Assembly: GCA_949316495.1 (NCBI GenBank)
Contig: OX439004.1
Span: 14,296,536 to 14,360,535 of the forward strand
DNA length: 64,000 nt
Reading direction: 5' to 3'
DNA from: Amphiduros pacificus
Lineage: Eukaryota > Annelida > Polychaeta > Phyllodocida > Hesionidae
In this document: piece by piece, positions 21,322 to 31,891 of the stretch
Numbering within the stretch: position 1 is the stretch's first letter
Layout: each line of letters starts with the position of its first letter
Notes under the pieces: model-generated
What the model was told of the DNA's origin: nothing
The model's database searches: none
The model's input: only the letters and a program-made list of their open reading frames with translations
Program-made: the position numbers and the translations under genes

Positions 21322-23010
21322 TTATAAAAGAATTTGTGTGTCTGAGATTAAAATCACTTGTGAATGTGATATTTGTATTATGGATATTACAGTGTGGACC
21401 ATCACATACTTGAATCTAGGTACTGGTGTATCATCAATGACTGCAGGCACATCAGGATTTAATGCACAGTTTCCTCTTCTGGATCCTAAATGTGCATTGA
21501 CACCAGCAGCATGAATTCTGCATATATTGTTCTGAAACTGCAGTACATTGGGATTGTCCATGTGTATACCTCTCTTTTTAGAGAAATAGTTCTCTAGTGG
21601 ATCTTGGTTCAATTGTGAGCTCAGTACATATTCCACTCCTGGAAGCTGCAGCAACTCTCTTGTCAGACTCAAAAGATTTTACTGTGATTTGGAAACCTTG
21701 CAATGTTTGCTTTGAAAGGCAAAGTTTGTGTCATTCACCTATTGGCACTGCAGCATTGTTGTGGCTTTGGTTTTCCCAGTTTTGCAAAAATCCTAGGAAA
21801 TCATCCTCCAACCAATTAAGATGCCAATCATTGACTAAGGTGTAACAATGTGATGCAAGTTTTGTCTTGTCACCAACTTTCCTGCTCACATTCAAACAGC
21901 CAAAGAACAGGTTCATCATGGCAATAAACTTGCGGGTAGATCTAGTTGTTGAATTCAATCTGCTAACATAGAATGCCCGACATACAGTGTCACTAAGAAC
22001 CTGTGCAGCAAGCTTCACACGCATTCTAGAGAATGGTGTGAGGCACAGATGATCAGGAGTGAACTTGTTCAGAAGGTGTAGCCCACCAGCACCACTGGAA
22101 TCTTCAAATCGATATCCAACATCCTCTATGAGCTGCATTAGTTGAGTCCACAGAATCTTCTGACCATCAAATTCCATATACCTTGACTTTTTATTCCATC
22201 CTGAATTCTCCCAGCAGTTTCTTGTTGTTTTGATGAGTCGGGGTACATCACAAATGAAATATATGTCTTTTCTTTGACAAAATCTATTGACAGACTTGTG
22301 AGAGTTTGCATCACCATTCATTTTAAAGAATTTCCTGTTAGGGCTGGCTCCATCTGCTTTGAAGGCAAATACTATAAAACCAGCTAGTTCTAGCATTCAA
22401 ACTGCTCTTCATACCACCCAGTAAAGCTGGTTGCTGGTAAATCCTGTGGCATTGTAATGGGCAAACACTTCAGAGAGACCCGAGAATATGCCTCGGACCA
22501 TGAAGGCAATCACATGTGTTGCCAATTCTGGTGGTCCTTCTCCCTCCTCATTCATGAGTATTGCAATGTTTCTTATCTCATTGCCCAAGTCCCCAACATC
22601 CACGAAGCCAAGAAGCTGGCCTGTCTGTGAACAGTACACCAAGCCATCTCGGATTTTCAAAGTCTCGTAAGCAGATAGTGATTTATCATGTGCCACTATT
22701 GCTAACTTTATAAGTGCTGGGTGCCATTTCATGGAAGATATTTTTTTGCATCGAATTGTACTTTTTCTGGAAAGTGTTCAGCGTTTGTGCTAATTATTTG
22801 TTCAAAAGATTTGTTTTGACTGTCACTAATAAATATATTTTCTTTTTCGATCTGTTCCCTTAGCCTCTCGTGGATATCTTTTGCTTGTCTTTTCAGGCCT
22901 TTATCTTCAATTCTTTTACTAAGATAGCTATTTACTAAAATAGCTATTTCTGACTGATGGATTTGGTTTTCTGTTCTTGTCTCTTGCTTTCATTGTTGAT
23001 AGCAGAGGTC
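21322..23010 (-). pseudogene. P-element/THAP9-like transposase remnant
   Basis: The pieces read, in order: a charged region (LKRQAKDIHERLREQIEKEN), MKWHPALIKLA...SLSAYETL, KIRDGLVYCSQTGQLLGF, HVIAFMVRGIF, ELAGFIVFAFKADGASPNRK, DVPRLIKTTRNCW, LTPFSRMRVKLAAQVLSD, and near the end SSQLNQDPLENYFSKKRG...DNPNVLQFQNN. These are the landmarks of P-type transposases. SAYETL is fused directly to KIRDGLVY near 22660, so a segment that in the family includes the first catalytic Asp (LCLDEM-like) is deleted. Two TGA stops interrupt the stretch before ELAGF, another stop follows AVPIGE, and a frameshift precedes SLTRELLQLPG. It cannot encode a working enzyme. No THAP zinc finger was found upstream. Confidence 0.85.
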
Positions 23011-23442
23011 GATAAGACCTTCAAGTGTCACATTTTCCACCTTTCTTGTGTGTGATTTTGTAGGATACGGATTACCCATCTATAGACATTTATATACAAG
23101 TATAGACAATCATGATATCTGGCAGAGATCAGAGAGTTCACCGAGTGCAAACATGAGGCCAACAAGTGCAGGCTAACGAGATGTGTTGCCAGGCTGTCGT
23201 TGCCAGGAGCATCAAGACAGGAAGGATGACTCCTGGATCCAACCTGGAACTGCGGAAGAGGTTGCAGAGAGGTCAGCAGGTGAAGGCTCATTAGTATGCA
23301 CACAGATTCCTTTATAACGGCCCAGAAATCGCTACTCGGGGAACAGAATCTACTTGCCTAGAAGATCCACGACACTCAGCTTCGTGACTGCCACTTGTAT
23401 AGACTTTGATTTTTCTCATGATTTTAACCCGCGGAGGCTGGG

Positions 23443-23893
23443 ATGGAACTGAAAACCCCAGAGCCTGAATTAGGGAAATATTCTATCATTATTGGTACCC
23501 TGATTTAGGACTAGCTGAAATTTGGTACCCTCATTTAGGACTAGCTGAATTGTTGATACCCTCATTTAGGGATGATGCAGAAGGTGGAGATTTGGAAAAG
23601 GGGATTGTGATCCCTGTTTTAGAAATTTGAAAAACAGTACCCTGTTTTAGGGAAAATGATAAAATATCTTAACCCGGATGGAACTGAAAACCCCAGAGCC
23701 TAATTTAGGGATATATTCTATCATTATTGGTACCCTGATTTAGGACTAGCTGAATTTTTTATACCCTCATTTAGGGATGATGTAGAAGGGGGAGATATGG
23801 AAAGGGGGATTGTGATCCCTGTTTTAGGGAGAAATTTGAAAAATAGTACCCTGTTTTAGGGGAAATGATGAAATATCTTAACCTGTTTTAGGG
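23443..23893. repeat. tandem pair of ~224-bp units rich in TAGGG
   Basis: GGATGGAACTGAAAACCCC occurs at 23443 and 23667, and the following sequence matches throughout. Each unit holds five or six lines of type ACCCTGATTTAGG, ACCCTCATTTAGGG or CCCTGTTTTAGGG. There is no coding content. It lies between the P-like remnant and the zinc-domain fragment. Confidence 0.8.
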
Positions 23894-23989
23894 AAAATAT
23901 CAGCGAAAAGGACCCTATTTAGCCCAGCTTCCCTGGTAACGCTGACTATGAGAGTACCCCCCCCCCCCCCGGGCCATAGACGCAATCCA

Positions 23990-24637
23990 TATGTAACAAT
24001 TTGATGAAATCGAGCATGACGAATTGTCCGTCCACTCAGGCATTCCTCTTCCTGTACGATCACATGTCCATCCTTGTCAGTAAATGTGCATAAATTGTGC
24101 CCAACATAAATCATCAAAACCTTGCAATCCTGAGCAAGGATACATATTGAGCACTGAACTGACAATCACTCGGGGCTGTATGTTTGTGATATTTGTATGT
24201 TGTGTCACATCTCTAAATCTTGCTTCTACTCTGTATTCAGCATATTTATTCATTGACATGCTGATTAATGCATTCTCTGTCCTTTTCAAAATGGTCACTG
24301 TCTCTTTCTGGCACTTTTCATTACCGAGTCCTGATTCCAATGCCAGAATACCAACTCTATCTATGTCAATGAGAGGCATGCTCTGTCTTGGCCATGATAC
24401 ACATACACTTTTATATGTTAGATTTTTTTTTCCCTTTGTTTTTTTAATTTTCTTCAGCAAACTAGTTTTTTGGACCAGCTCTGGCAGATATATGGAGGAT
24501 GAATCAGTGCACTGTCCTGACTTAGGTCAATGTCAAATAATAACTTGATATCCCGGTGATATTTCTCTTTTGTTGATGGCTTTGACAAATTACTTCTTTT
24601 CTGGGCTTGGTGACTGCCACAAAGACGACACATGTCC
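23990..24637 (-). pseudogene. RAG1-N-terminal-like zinc domain fragment
   Basis: Minus-strand reading from MCRLCGSHQAQ (24637) through KEKYHRDIKLLFDIDLSQ and SALIHPPYICQS. This follows the RAG1 N-terminal pattern CRLC...-DLI..VF.IDV...-IHP..FC..CW. One base shift near 24475 leads to VQKTSLLKKIKKTKGKKN...SVCVSWPRQ, then LESGLGNEKCQKETVTIL and NKYAEYRVEARFRDVTQ. A second shift near 24130 leads to KVLMIYVGHNLCTFTDKDG and EEECLSGRTIRHARFH, ending near a C/G homopolymer at 23946. A TATCTCAAG|GACATG acceptor precedes the first residues. It may be a decayed gene, or the fragment of an N-RAG-type mobile element known from molluscs and echinoderms. No RAG1 catalytic core is present. Confidence 0.55.
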
Positions 24638-24702
24638 TTGAGATATGAATCAAACAAATAAAAATATTTTATGCAATGCCATGTAAATTTTGTCCTGTGC
24701 AT

Positions 24703-25285
24703 TTAAGTTTAATCTTTAATTTAAGTTTAATCGTTAAAATGAAAATAATTGCACAAAGTCGCAATAATGAACAATTTGTGATAGAAGGTCAGTTGGGAGA
24801 CCACAGGGCACATGTGCGGGAGTGAGGCAGGTTGGGGGGGGGGGGGGGAGAAGAGTAAACAGAGGTCTGGCTCCTGTTACATGTACACACCCAGGCATCA
24901 AAGGAGATAATAGCAACAACGTGTGAAATGAGCCAGCCTTGGCCCATGCTAATTGGGTGCTAATTAGCTTAGATTCTCGCTGTCAGTCCATCTCTATTTC
25001 GTCCATGGCACAACAAAAATAAATCTGACAAAAACTACTGTGAAAGGGATCAGCCTACCACACTACATATTCCAACCTACCACACTGCACATCCCAACCT
25101 ACCTGTCCATACCAGCTGATTTCGATGAGTGATGCTTGGTGCCCATTTGCATTTGTTAAATATATTTAGTGCTCAATATATTTAATCATCATTTGAAGCC
25201 TTCTTTTTACTGAATTGTGCTCTTGTTTGATGTCCAGTAGTGTTTACAGCTGTAGAGTATTCATCCTTCCATGCTGAGTTAAGTG
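24703..25285. other. intergenic, no gene seen
   Basis: Contains a G tract of about 17 bases near 24833 and a short CCAACCTACCACACT repeat at 25060-25105. Nothing coding is visible. Confidence 0.45.
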
Positions 25286-25289
25286 AGTT

Positions 25290-26792
25290 AAGACAAATCC
25301 CAGTCTATCCTAGTATACATCCCAGTCTATCCTTTTATACATCCCAGTCTATCCCAATATACATCCCAGTCTATCCCAATATACATCCCAGTCTATCCCA
25401 ATATACATTCCAGTCTATCCCAATACATATCCCAATCTATCCCAATATACATCCCAGTCTATCCCAATAAACATCTAAGTCTATCTTAATACATACCCCA
25501 GTCTATCCCAATATACATTCCAGTCTATCCCAATACATATCCCAATCTATCCCAATATACATCCCAGTCTATCCCAATGCATACCCCAGTCTATGCCAAT
25601 ATACATCCCAGTCTATCCCAATACATATCCCAGTCTATCCCAATACATATCCCAGTCTATCCCAATATACATCCCAGTTTATCCCAATGTATACATCCCA
25701 GTCTATCCCAATATACATCCCAGTCTATCCCAATATACATCCCAGTCTATCCCAATAAACATCTAAGTCTATCTTAATACATACCCCAGTCTATCCTAAT
25801 ATACATCCAAGTCTATCCCAATATGCATCCCAGTCTATCCTAATATCATCCCAGTCTATCCCAATATACATCCCAGTCTATCCCAATATACATTCCAGTC
25901 TATCCCAATACATATCCCAATCTATCCCAATATACATCCCAGTCTATCCCAATAAACATCTAAGTCTATCTTAATACATACCCCAGTCTATCCCAATATA
26001 CATCCCAGTCTATCCCAATATACATTCCAGTCTATCCCAATACATATCCCAATCTATCCCAATATACATCCCAGTCTATCCCAATGCATACCCCAGTCTA
26101 TGCCAATATACATCCCAGTCTATCCCAATACATATCCCAGTCTATCCCAATACATATCCCAGTCGATCCCAATATACATCCCAGTTTATCCCAATGTATA
26201 CATCCCAGTCTATCCCAATATACATCCCAGTCTATCCCAATATACATCCCAGTCTATCCCAATAAACATCTAAGTCTATCTTAATACATACCCCAGTCTA
26301 TCCTAATATACATCCAAGTCTATCCCAATATGCATCCCAGTCTATCCTAATATCATCCCAGTCTATCCCAATATACATCCCAGTCTATCCCAATATACAT
26401 TCCAGTCTATCCCAATACATATCCCAATCTATCCCAATATACATCCCAGTCTATCCCAATATACATCCCAGTCTATCCCAATACATACCCCAGTCTATCC
26501 CAATACATATCCCAGTGTATTTCAATATACATCACAGTCTACCCTAATATACATCCAAGTCTATCCCAATATACATCCCAGTCTATCCTAATATCATCCC
26601 AGTCTATCCCAATATACATCAAAGTATATCTCAATATACATCCCAGTCTATCCCAATATACATCCCAGTCTATCCCAATACAGACCCCAGTCTATCCCAA
26701 TACACATCCAAGTCTATCTCAATACACATCCAAGTCTATCCCAATATACATCCCAGTCTATCCCAATATACATCCCAGTCTATATAACTGGG
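25290..26792. repeat. 22-bp minisatellite with a 507-bp higher-order repeat
   Basis: About 68 units with core CAGTCTATCCCAATAT followed by ACATCC. Variant units (TTAATACATACCCC, AATAAACATCTAAG, AATGTATACATCCC) recur in the same order at a distance of 507 bp (for example 25577-25777 and 26084-26284), so a block of about 23 units was duplicated as a whole. The frames that run through the array are open by chance, because 22 is not divisible by 3 and no frame of the unit contains a stop. Confidence 0.95.
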
Positions 26793-26887
26793 TCTGTAAA
26801 TACCAGAAAAACATTTCTTGTCAGGTGGTTGTTTGTCAATGACAAATATGATACATCTATCAGACAGAATTCTGGTGGTATAAATGT

Positions 26888-27646
26888 AATTTCAAGAGCT
26901 GCAGAACATCATACTAAACAAAGTCTTTTAAAAATTATACATATTTACCATATTTACTCGAGGTTTTTTTTACCCAAACACTCAGTTAATGTATGCGGGG
27001 GTCATCTTATACATGAGGGCAACCTGTGGACAGTGATTTACGGCAAGAATAATTAACTTTATCAGCAGGAAAAGTAAATAAACTTGTCCAGATACAAAAC
27101 TCCCACAATGGAGATATAATTAATATCTTTGGCTTATATTACACATAGAAATATTATATATATACCACATCTCAACAGTAGTCCGCCTTCATTTAATAAG
27201 TGTAAATTATGCAAAAGTAGGAGAAAATGGACAAAAAAATGTCCGTTTGAAAATATGAAAGTCTGTAATGAAAACGCTTTGTTTTGATGCTAAGGTCAAG
27301 GACATCATAGACATTTACGTTTTGCCGTAAATCACCCTCCACAGGTCGTCGTCATGTATAAGAGCTCTTGTTGCGTAAGCATATTCACATTTCACTTTTA
27401 AAATGGCCGCCAAACTTGAATGGTAGCAGTGCCGATGTCTTGAGAAAAACAGACCCATCTTATATTCGGAAATTGGTCTTTTCAAGTAAAATAACATCAA
27501 TTCGGGGGGTCGTCTTATACACGAGTCGTCTTAAATTCAAGTAAATATGTTATATTTGTTTGATGTAATATAAATTCCTGAGGTCTACATATTGTATTAC
27601 TCTTTTTGGTACTGAATGTGACATAAAGCATTCATTCATTCATTAC
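26888..27646 (+). mobile_element. LINE 3'-end fragment (copy 3), 5' truncated
   Basis: GCAGAACATCATACT...AAAGTCTTTTAAA...ATACATATTTA and then TATATTTGTTTGAT...CTACATATTGTATTA...(ATTC)n match the 3' UTR of LINE copy 1 at 9238-9519, with a 602-bp inverted-repeat element in the middle. Only the 3' UTR is left, as in a strongly 5'-truncated insertion. Confidence 0.8.
26948..27549. mobile_element. 602-bp inverted-repeat element inserted in the LINE fragment
   Basis: The ends are CCATATTTACTCGAGG and, inverted, ACATATTTACTTGAATTTAA. Inner parts include TCGTCTTATACACGAG-type sequence that recurs in the 2-kb element at 57465. It lies exactly in the LINE 3' UTR motif CATATTTATTATATTTG. TTA or TA is found on both sides, but the uninterrupted LINE copy would also fit an insertion without duplication. 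It has no coding capacity and its superfamily is open. Confidence 0.75.
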
Positions 27647-27775
27647 ATAAGTACAGCATGGAGAAAAATAGAAGTTATATTGACCTAGAGGCTCATTTAT
27701 TCCTTTAGATTTATCCTTTTAGATTTATTTTTATTGGTGACAAGTGCCTTCGGCTGAGAAGTGATGCTGTCCCTC

Positions 27776-29757
27776 ACTGTTGTAGCTATCCCTCACCTGT
27801 GCAGCTGTCTCTCAATTGTGCAGCTATCTCTCACCTATGCAGCCATCCCTCACCTATACAGCTATCTCTCACATGTGCAGCTGTCTCTCAGTTGTGCAAC
27901 TACCACGTGTGCAGCTGTCATTCAGTTGTGCAGTTGTCTCTCACTGTTGTAACTATCTCTACCCATGTGCAGCTATCTCTCACCATGTGCAGCTATCTCT
28001 CACCATGTGCAGCTATCTCTCCCCATGTGCAGCTATCTCTCAAACTGTGCAGCTATCTCTCCCCATGTGGAGCTATCTCTCCCCATGTGCAGCTATCTCT
28101 CCCCATGTGCAGCTATCTCTCACCATGTGCAGCTGTCTCTCCCCATGTGCAGCTATCTCTTGCGAGGTGCAGCTATCTCTCCCCATGTGCAGCTATCTCT
28201 CAAACTGTGCAGCTATCTCTCCCCATGTGCAGCTATCCCTCACCATGTGCAGCTATCTCTCTCCATGTGCAGCTATCCCTCCCCATGTGCAGCTGTCTCT
28301 CACTTGTGCAACTACCATGTGTGCAGCTGTCATTCAGTTGTGCAGTTGTCTCTCACTGTTGTAACTATCTCTCACCATGTGCAGCTATCTCTCACCATGT
28401 GCAGCTATCTCTCACCATGTGCAGTTATCTCTCCCCATGTGCACCTATCTCTCACCATGTGCAGCTGTCTCTTACCATGTGCAGCTATCTCTCAAACTGA
28501 GCAGCTATCTCTCAACATGTGCAGCTATCTCTCCCCATGTGCAGCTATCTCTTACCATGTACAGCTATCTCTCCCCCATGTGCAGCTATCTCTTCCCATG
28601 TGCAGCTATCTCTCCCCATGTGCAGCTGTCTCTCCCCATGTGCAGCTATCTCTTAACATGTGCAGCTATCTCTTACCATGTGCAGCTATCTCTCCCCATG
28701 TGCAGCTATCTCTCCCCATGTGCAGATGTCTCTCCCCATGTGCAGCTGTCTCTCCCCATGTGCAGCTATCTCTCCCCATGTGCAGCTATCTCTCCCCATG
28801 TGCAGCTTTCTCTTACCATGTGCAGCTATCTCTCAAACTGAGCAGCTATCTCTCAACATGTGCAGCTATCTCTCCCCATGTGCAGCTATCTCTTACCATG
28901 TACAGCTATCTCTCCCCATGTGCAGCTATCTCTCCCCATGTGCAGCTATCTCTTACCATGTACAGCTATCTCTCCCCATGTGCAGCTATCTCTCACCATG
29001 TGCAGCTATCTCTCACCATGTGCAGCTATCTCTCCCCATGTGCAGCTATCTCTCCCCATGTGCAGCTATCTCTCACCATGTACAGCTATCTCTCACCATG
29101 TGCAGCTGTCTCTCCCACAGCTATCTCTTATTTATACAGCTATCTCTTATTTATGCAGCTATCTCTTATTTATGCAGTTATCTCTTATTTATGCAGCTAT
29201 CTCTTATTTATGCAGCTATCTCTTATTTATGCAGCTATCTCTTATTTGTGCAGCTACTTTTCATGTCTCAATACAGCTATCTCTCAGTTATGCAGCTATC
29301 TCTTATTTATACAGCTATCTCCCAATTATGCAGCTATCTCTTATTCATGCAGCTATCTCTTATTCATGCAGCCATCTCTTATTTATGCAGCTATCTCTTA
29401 TTTATGCAGTTATCTCTTATTTATATGGCTATCTCTTATTTATGCAGCTATCTCTTATTTGTGCAGCTATTTTTCATGTCTCAATACAGCTATCTCTCAG
29501 TTATGCAGCTATCTCTTATTTATGCAGCTATCTCTTATTTATGCAGCTATCTCTTATTTGTGCAGCTATGCAGATATCTCTTATTTATGCAGCTATCTCT
29601 TATTTATGCAGCTATCTCTTATTTTTGCAGATATCTCTTATTTATGCAGCTATCTCTTATTTATGCAGATATCTCTGATTTATGCAGCTATCTCTTATTT
29701 GTGCAGCTATCTCTCAGTTATGCAGCTATCTCTCAGTTATGCAGCTATCTCTTATGA
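27776..29757. repeat. 20-bp then 19-bp minisatellite, about 98 units
   Basis: The first two thirds have 20-bp units CAGCTATCTCTCCCCATGTG. From about 29110 the unit becomes 19 bp, CAGCTATCTCTTATTTATG. All three plus-strand frames are open for long distances, because three units make 60 or 57 nt without a stop in any frame; the product would be an endless (HVQLSLPMCSYLSPCAAISP)n. Blocks recur at longer distance (for example 27890-27960 with 28300-28370, 28481-28560 with 28831-28910). Each unit ends in a pyrimidine-rich run plus GTGCAG, so every unit resembles a 3' splice site. Confidence 0.95.
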
Positions 29758-30023
29758 AAATATCTGTATTTCACCCATATAGACCCCTTTGTACAAAACC
29801 TTGCAGGGCCTCAATAAGTAGGTCAATAAATAGGTCAATTTACCGATGGTTGAAAACAAAGCTCTAATACAGAAATATAGGCATATTGGAGGTAATTTTC
29901 ATTTCTAATGTAATTCTGACAAAAAATAAGTGATAACTGTGCCATTCATAATATGTTAAAAGCGCAACCCTTCACATAAACTTGCAAAACAAAAGTGAAG
30001 TGGAGATTAGTTTAGTGTCATTT

Positions 30024-30037
30024 CCACCAGAGGGCAG
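30024..30037 (+). promoter_or_regulatory. CTCF-type motif
   Basis: CCACCAGAGGGCAG matches the core CTCF consensus CCASYAGRKGGCRS without mismatch. It sits 270 bp after the end of the minisatellite block. Binding is not shown by sequence alone. Confidence 0.35.
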
Positions 30038-31690
30038 GCAACGTGGTGACGGAACAGCGAGATCACACACTCCTATCAGTGGCGAATTTTGTCGCGGCCA
30101 ATACCTCATATAGCAACTTTTTTTTTTTTTTCAAATCTCGTCACCCTTCCTCTCTGATCACGTTCATGCTTTTTTTATATATGTATGTAATTAAAAAATC
30201 CCTATTTTGGGTTTTTACTACTTTTTGGAATATTGTTATTCAATATACAGGATGGTATACACATTTAATAGGGGGTTATCCAAATATCAGGAAGCAATCC
30301 TCTGTATCATGGAGTTCAGATGTTTGTTAATTATGCTTTTATTTATATCTAAGACACAATGGTGATTCCTATAGCCACAATAGTTTTGGATTCCAGATAT
30401 GACAATTCTATCATTAAGAGATAAATATTATTCTCCCTGTGTGCCCCCCAGGATGAACAAGTCTCAACCCACTAAGTATCAACAATTTACTTGTCAATGA
30501 ACTTTCTTGTTTTAATAATATATGTATAGAAATTTAAACTGTAATGAAAACATAAATCAGATACTTGATGTAAAATATAATTTTAATGTTGACTAATGAA
30601 GATATGAACACAAGCACCAGCAACTTATTGATTGACACACATATTAGCTGAGGAGAATGTATAACATTTATCAAAATAGAGAAGGCTACTGAGAGGCAAA
30701 ATACACGGGAGTCTATACTACATCTAAACAAGAACAGGAATGTATCAAAGATCAACAAGTATTACAATGAGTTTAACTCATTTTACAGTATCGCTTATTA
30801 CATGTACAAATAATGTGAATAAAAAACCTTTTTCTTTTGCTGATTTTAATATTTATAAATCAGATGGTTGTAATATGAATATCAGTAAGCGATATATTAC
30901 ATATGATGTCACTGGTGCAAATCAGTGATGTCACCACATCATAGTGATGTCACTCCGCTTCACTCAAACAGATAAGCAGTTAAATATTTCTGAACTTGTG
31001 ACATATTAACATTGCAGAAAACTTTGTATTCATTTGTCATTAATCTACAAGAGCAGTAATATCACAGACCCTATTTTCTCATAATAAAATAGGCTAAGAA
31101 AAGGTGGGTATTTCATTCTCAAGTCTGCTCCATTTTCAAGCAACTTGCCACTTGCCAGCACCCAGAAACAAGATATATATATCTCCTCTGACATTACAAT
31201 ACATATGTATAAGATATAAATTCTATCCTGACCATATGTCTGTATTGCACTTTAAAACATAGATTATGATAGAAAGCATTCATTTTTACCAAATATTCAA
31301 TCATTTGTCAAATGTAAACATCGAATAAATGAAAAATCTGAGTATGTTTGGTGCATTGAGGTAAACATAACCCCTCCATTGAGTTTGGAAGTACATGTAG
31401 AAATCATCCAGTAGGGGACTTTAACTTTATTTATCAATATGATAATATATGACACCAGCCCCAAATAGGTTTAAACATCATGCAGTAATGCATGTGCCAG
31501 ACTGTCCAGTAGCTACCAAGTAATTATGTGCATAGACCAAAAGCCAATCACCATCATGGCTCAGTACAATGTACTTTACAATCCCTTGAAAAGAAAGAAA
31601 CTGAGAATGTATTTTTAACAATGTCTCTTTGGTGAACAGTATTTATGTTGAGGTATGGAGAAAGGTGAAACATTAGGATGGCCATGATCG

Positions 31691-31772
31691 TTATGATGAT
31701 GTTGATGATGATGGAGATAATGGGATGATTATTAATTTGATGATGATGATAATGATGATGATGATGATGATG
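31691..31772. repeat. imperfect (GAT)n microsatellite
   Basis: GATGAT-rich stretch with interruptions. Confidence 0.9.
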
Positions 31773-31827
31773 CATTAAAACATAGTGAGGTTGGTGAAAA
31801 AGAGAGATGATCATATCCTTTCATTCA

Positions 31828-31830
<3 letters not shown>

Positions 31831-31888
<58 letters not shown>
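31831..31888. repeat. (AT)29 microsatellite
   Basis: 58 bases of uninterrupted AT dinucleotides. A perfect self-complementary tract, likely polymorphic in length. Confidence 0.97.

Positions 31889-31891
<3 letters not shown>

Noticed and set aside
25240-26284. Open frames of type IPVYPNIHPSLSQY repeated
   Set aside because: Same reason: a 22-bp minisatellite without stops.
27799-29782. Very long plus-strand open frames (up to about 600 codons) in three frames
   Set aside because: They lie wholly within a 20/19-bp tandem repeat whose unit has no stop in any frame. The product would be a pure low-complexity repeat, and all frames are open alike, so the openness is a by-product of the repeat.
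31554-31814. His-rich frame MHHHHHHHYHHHQINN
   Set aside because: It is a translation of the (GAT)n microsatellite.
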